From Nicotiana tabacum (lineage: Eukaryota; Streptophyta; Magnoliopsida; Solanales; Solanaceae): a stretch of DNA of 64,000 nt. A model generated the notes under the pieces. That model did not search any database. It was not told the origin of the DNA and saw nothing but the letters and a program-made list of their open reading frames with translations. Positions 60,716 to 64,000 of the stretch are shown here, piece by piece. Each line of letters opens with the position of its first letter. Position 1 is the stretch's first letter. The DNA is taken from contig NC_134082.1 in assembly GCF_000715075.1 (NCBI RefSeq), positions 102,774,399 to 102,838,398 on the forward strand. Reading direction: 5' to 3'. The translations under genes and the position numbers were made by a program.

Positions 60716-60788
60716 TCCTCGTTAAAAACCTCGCCGGAAAAACCCATTTGGGACAAAAACTGATCTAAGGGAAAAAGAGTGCAACGCG
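60716..60788 (-). promoter_or_regulatory. 3'-UTR motif of the Tat element, shared with Copia B
   Basis: The minus strand reads CGCGTTGCACTCTTTTTCCC, then TTTTTGTCCCAAATGGGTTTTTCC, then GGTTTTTAACGAGG in the same order as Copia B 54413-54483. The palindrome CCCAAATGGG replaces CCCACTGGG. It lies just downstream of the integrase in sense orientation. Confidence 0.75.
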
Positions 60789-60859
60789 TGCTTTAAAACC
60801 TAAGGTCTCGATGTCTTAGCAATAATATCATTTGAGAAGTGATATGTTCCAATTGTTTG

Positions 60860-62055
60860 GCAGTTGTTCACCGTCCATCGTGCCGAGCTTATAAGATCCT
60901 TTTCTGACGATGTTGAGGACTTGGTAGGGTCCTTCCCAATTAGGGTCGAGCTTCCCTTCATTTAGGATCTCGAGTGTCAATGGTGACCTTCCTTGGGACT
61001 AAGTCCCCGACTCTAAAGTGGCGAAGGTTGGCTCTCCTATTGTAGTATCTTTTGATTCGTTACTTTTGTGAAGCCATTCGAATGAGTGTGGCTTCTCATT
61101 TTTCATCCAATAATTCGAGGCTAGTATTCATAGCCTCGTGATTTGATTCTTCTATTGTGTATTGAAACCTGGCACTGGGTTCCCCGACTTCGACTGAAAC
61201 CAAGGCTTCGACACCATATATTAAGGAGAACGGGGTTTCCCCCAAGCTAGACTTTGATGTTTTTCGATATGCCCAAAGGACTTCGGGTAGAATTTCTCTT
61301 CACTTCCCCTTAGCGTCGTTCAACTTTTTCTTTAGGTTTTGAATGATAGTCTTGTTCGTCGATTTGGCATGTCCGTTCCTACTAGGATAATACGGAGTTG
61401 ATAATATCCTTTTTATTTTGTGATCTTCGAGGAATTTCGTTACTTTACTGCCAATAAATTGTTTTCCATTGTCACATACTATTTCGGCAGGTTTCCCAAA
61501 TCGACATACGATGTGATCCTAGATGAAGTCTATAACCTCTTTCTCTCTTACTTTCTCGAACGCCTGTGCTTCAACTCGTTTAGAGAAATTATCAGTCATA
61601 AATAAAATGAACTTTGCTTTACCTGGGGCCGATGGTAGAGGGCCGACGATATCCATCCCCCATTTCATGAATGGACATGGGGATATGACTGAATGAAGTT
61701 GTTCTCTAGGCTGATGGATCATCGATGCGAACCTTTGACATTTATCACATCTTCGAACAAACTCCATAGTATCTTTTTCCATGCTATCCCAACAGTACCT
61801 TGCTCTAATGATTTTGTGAATCAATGATTCGGTGCTTGAATGGTTCCTACAAGTGCCTTCATAGACCTCTCGTAAAACATGATCGGTGTCTCCTGATCCT
61901 AAACATACTGCTAATGGTCCATCGAATGTCCTTCTGTATAATGTTCCATCTTCAGCCAATGTGAATCGAGCAGCTTTGGTTCGTAGGGCCCTCGACTCTT
62001 TAGGGTTAGATGGGAGCTTTCCGTCCTTTAAGTATTCAATATATTTATTCACCCA
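60860..62055 (-). pseudogene. Tat integrase (broken, catalytic Glu lost)
   Basis: The N-terminal half is an open frame (62052-61519). Its zinc finger has VYEGTCRNH...CDKC, with the first His replaced by Tyr. Catalytic-core segments are GMDIVGPLP (first Asp) and TDNFSKRVEA. The frame then shifts. The second Asp is in IVCDNGKQF (about 61450), but the motif usually NGxAES reads NGHAKSTNKT (codon 61363-61365), so the third acidic residue is Lys. The C-terminal part (EVLWAYRKT, YGVEALVSVEVG, YYNRRANLRHFRVGDLV) has at least three stops. Confidence 0.85.
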
Positions 62056-62079
62056 ATCCTAGGTTAAGCTTGTAGAGTT

Positions 62080-62755
62080 TATCTTGGCATAACCTTTCTC
62101 GATCACAGATCTAGAGAGTTGAACGACAACCCCCGAGCTGATCTCATCTTCCTCGACCGATGACCCCAGATTTGCAAGTGCATCGGCCTCACTGTTTTGT
62201 TCTCGAGGTACATGCTATAAAGTCCATTCATTGAAATGGTGCAAAGTTACCTGCAACTTGTCCAATTACCTTTGCATTCTATCCTCTCGAACTTCGAAGG
62301 TTTTGTTTACATGGTTCACCACCAGTAAAGAGTCACACTTGGCTTCAATGACTTCTGCTCCAAGCTTTTAGCTAGCTCGAGACCTGCAATCATGGCCTCG
62401 TACTCGACCTCATTGTTAGTCAACCTAGAAGTTTTGATAGACTGCCTAATAGTGCTATCCGTGGGCGGCTTCAAAATGATGCCTAGCTCGGACCCCTTGA
62501 CATTTGAAGCATCATCTGTGAAAAGGGTCCATACTCCCGATAATGTGCCCGATTTTAACAAGAGTTCCTTTTCAACTTCGGTTACGAGGGTTAGCGTGAA
62601 ATCAGCCATGAAGTCCGCTAGAATTTGATACTTGATGGCCGTTCGGGGTTGATACTCGATATCGTACCCACTGAGTTCGATGACCCATTTGGCCAATCGG
62701 CCTGATAGTTCGGGCTTGTGCAAAATATTACGAAGTGGGTAAGTGGTTAACATGA
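62080..62755 (-). pseudogene. Tat RNase H region (broken)
   Basis: Frame 62753-62316 begins in the RT connection (YPLRNILHKPELSGRLAKW, IEYQPRTAIKYQILADF). It then carries the Tat-type RNase H with LFTDDASNVKGSELG (catalytic Asp; usual wording DGASN is here DDASN) and EYEAMIAGLELAKSL (catalytic Glu). The later His/Asp part (62315-62080) is in other frames with stops. The second, archaeal-type RNase H next to a decayed first one is a mark of the Tat branch. Confidence 0.82.
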
Positions 62756-64000
62756 TGAAAGTATGGTTTTAACTTTCTAGAAGCGCTTATCAGTGCAAGT
62801 GCCAATTTCTGGATATCTAGTTTCTGCTTCTCCTAAGGTTCAACTAACATAGTAAACGGAAAATTGTGTACCTTGCTCTTTTCGAACTAGGACACCACTT
62901 ACTGCGATTTCCGATATTGCCAAGTGCAAGTAAAGTTTCTCATCTGCCTTTGGAGTGTGAAGTAGTGGTGGGATCGACAAATATCACTTTAATTCCTCTA
63001 ATACTGTTGGCATTCCGGGGTCCAGGAAAAATTGTTCTCCTTTTTTAATAGAGAGAAAAATATGTGGCTTCGATCTGACGACCTCGAGATGAATCGGCCT
63101 AAAGCAGCTATCCGTCCAGACAGCCTTTACACAGCTTTTACACTATCCATGACAGTGATGTCTTCGATGGCCTTGATTTTATCGAGGTTGATCTCTATCC
63201 TCTTATTCGAATCCATGAAACCCAGGAATTTGCCCGAATCGACCCCGAAAGCACATTTCTCGGGGTTGAGCTTCATGTATATTTCCTCAAAATCTTGAAT
63301 GTTTCCTGCAAATGAGTCAAATGCTCTTCTGTGCGTAGGGACTTAACTAGCATGTCATCAATATAAACTTCCATTGACTTACCTATTTGTTCTTCAAACA
63401 TTTTATTTACTAGGCATTGGTAAGTAGCTCCTGCATTTTTTTAGCCCTAAGGGCATTACATTATAACAATATGTTCCATACTTGGTGATAAATGAAGTCT
63501 TTTCCTAGTCTTCCGGGTTCATTTGAATTTGATTGTACCCGAAATAACCATCGAGAAAGGTAAGGATCTCGTGGCTAGCCGTGGCGTCGATCATGCGATC
63601 GATGTTAGGCAGTGGAAAATAATCTTTGGGGCATGCCTTGTTTAAATCTTTATAATCTACACACATTCTAAGTTTGTTCCCTTTTTTAGGGACTACGACT
63701 ACATTGGCTAACCATTCGGGATATTTTACCTCCCGAATGGACCCTATTCTGAGAAGTTTAATTACCTCGTCCTTTATGAATACGTGTTTTACCTTGGAAT
63801 GGGGTTTTCTCTTTGCTTTATCAGTTTGAACCTTAGGTCCAAGCTTAGCCGATACGTCATTATCTCCAGTGGGATCCCTATCATGTCTAAATGGAACCAA
63901 GCAAAATAATGTATGTTATCAATAAGAAATTGAATAAGCTTTTTCGTGAGTTCGGGGGTCAATCCCGTTCCCAGGTATACCTTTCGCTCGGTGAGGTACT
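62756..64000 (-). pseudogene. Tat reverse transcriptase (broken, continues past the window)
   Basis: The open piece 63900-63505 carries KLRMCVDYKDLNKACPKDYF and NIDRMIDATASHEILTFLDGY. After a stop, the active site YIDD is readable at 63365-63354 (VYIDDM). Later parts (FLGFMDSNKRIEI at about 63210) follow in a shifted frame. Upstream (63901-64000), sequence continues on the minus strand into the region before RT. Confidence 0.85.

Larger units (their letters stand above)
55852..64000 (-). mobile_element. Tat-lineage Gypsy retrotransposon, RT to 3' LTR, with antisense gene
   Basis: Minus-strand order: RT (from the right edge), connection, Tat-type second RNase H, integrase, 3' untranslated spacer with a shared motif, an antisense gene relic (plus strand, 56603-59190), and 3' LTR (about 56485-55852). 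RT, RNase H and integrase wording (NIDRMIDATASHE, LFTDDASNVKGSELG) is typical of Tat elements. An antisense ORF in the long 3' internal region is known from this lineage (for example Grande and Retand types). Gag, protease and the 5' LTR lie beyond the window. Confidence 0.85.

Overview
The window is plant nuclear DNA, most likely from a Solanaceae species. Nicotiana is my best guess, inferred from the retrotransposon families and the single host gene, not proven. About 85% of it is transposable-element sequence. One host gene is convincing: a LOB-domain transcription factor of the LBD36/AS2 type on the minus strand at 44530-45462.

Left part (1-40550) is one deep stack of nested insertions. 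The oldest layer is a Copia element (Copia A, minus strand) whose 5' LTR is at 40365-40550. A 5'-truncated LINE (37387-40007, plus) lies in its leader. Two solo LTRs in opposite orientation (30827-33678 minus, 33783-36529 plus) lie in its gag. A Tekay-type chromovirus (minus, entering at 26970) cuts its RNase H. The Tekay 5' LTR is itself split by another solo LTR (23299-26001). The Tekay integrase is cut near 17806 by an Athila-type Gypsy element (minus). The Athila 3' internal region is cut at 6422 by the 3' part of an Ogre-like element (plus), whose minisatellite (320-1093) is cut by a further chromovirus LTR (1-319). This gives five nesting levels, each with its younger partner inside the older one.

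Middle part (40551-48856) is the genic island. It holds Stowaway-type MITEs, one carrying a nested foldback MITE, an (AT)n(GT)n microsatellite, the LBD36-like gene with probable 5'-UTR introns, and a small hAT-like MITE carrying Pol III box A and box B motifs. A complete but inactivated second Copia copy of the same LTR size class (Copia B, 48857-54794) follows, with 184/185-bp LTRs and a perfect CTCTT target duplication.

Right part (55852-64000) is the 3' two-thirds of a Tat-lineage Gypsy element on the minus strand. Between its integrase and its 3' LTR lies an antisense, multi-exon gene relic (56603-59190, plus) with its own TATA box.

Three patterns go beyond ordinary annotation. (1) Several unrelated LTR families here carry a family-specific array of short palindromes directly upstream of the LTR TATA box. 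In the Athila element the same array plus a TATA box recurs internally, between pol and the accessory ORF3, suggesting a second promoter. (2) A ~70-nt 3'-UTR motif is shared, in sense orientation, by the Copia and the Tat/Gypsy elements. (3) The Tat element carries a spliced antisense accessory gene. None of the element ORFs is intact. Both Gypsy integrases that can be read carry damaging changes at zinc-finger or catalytic positions.
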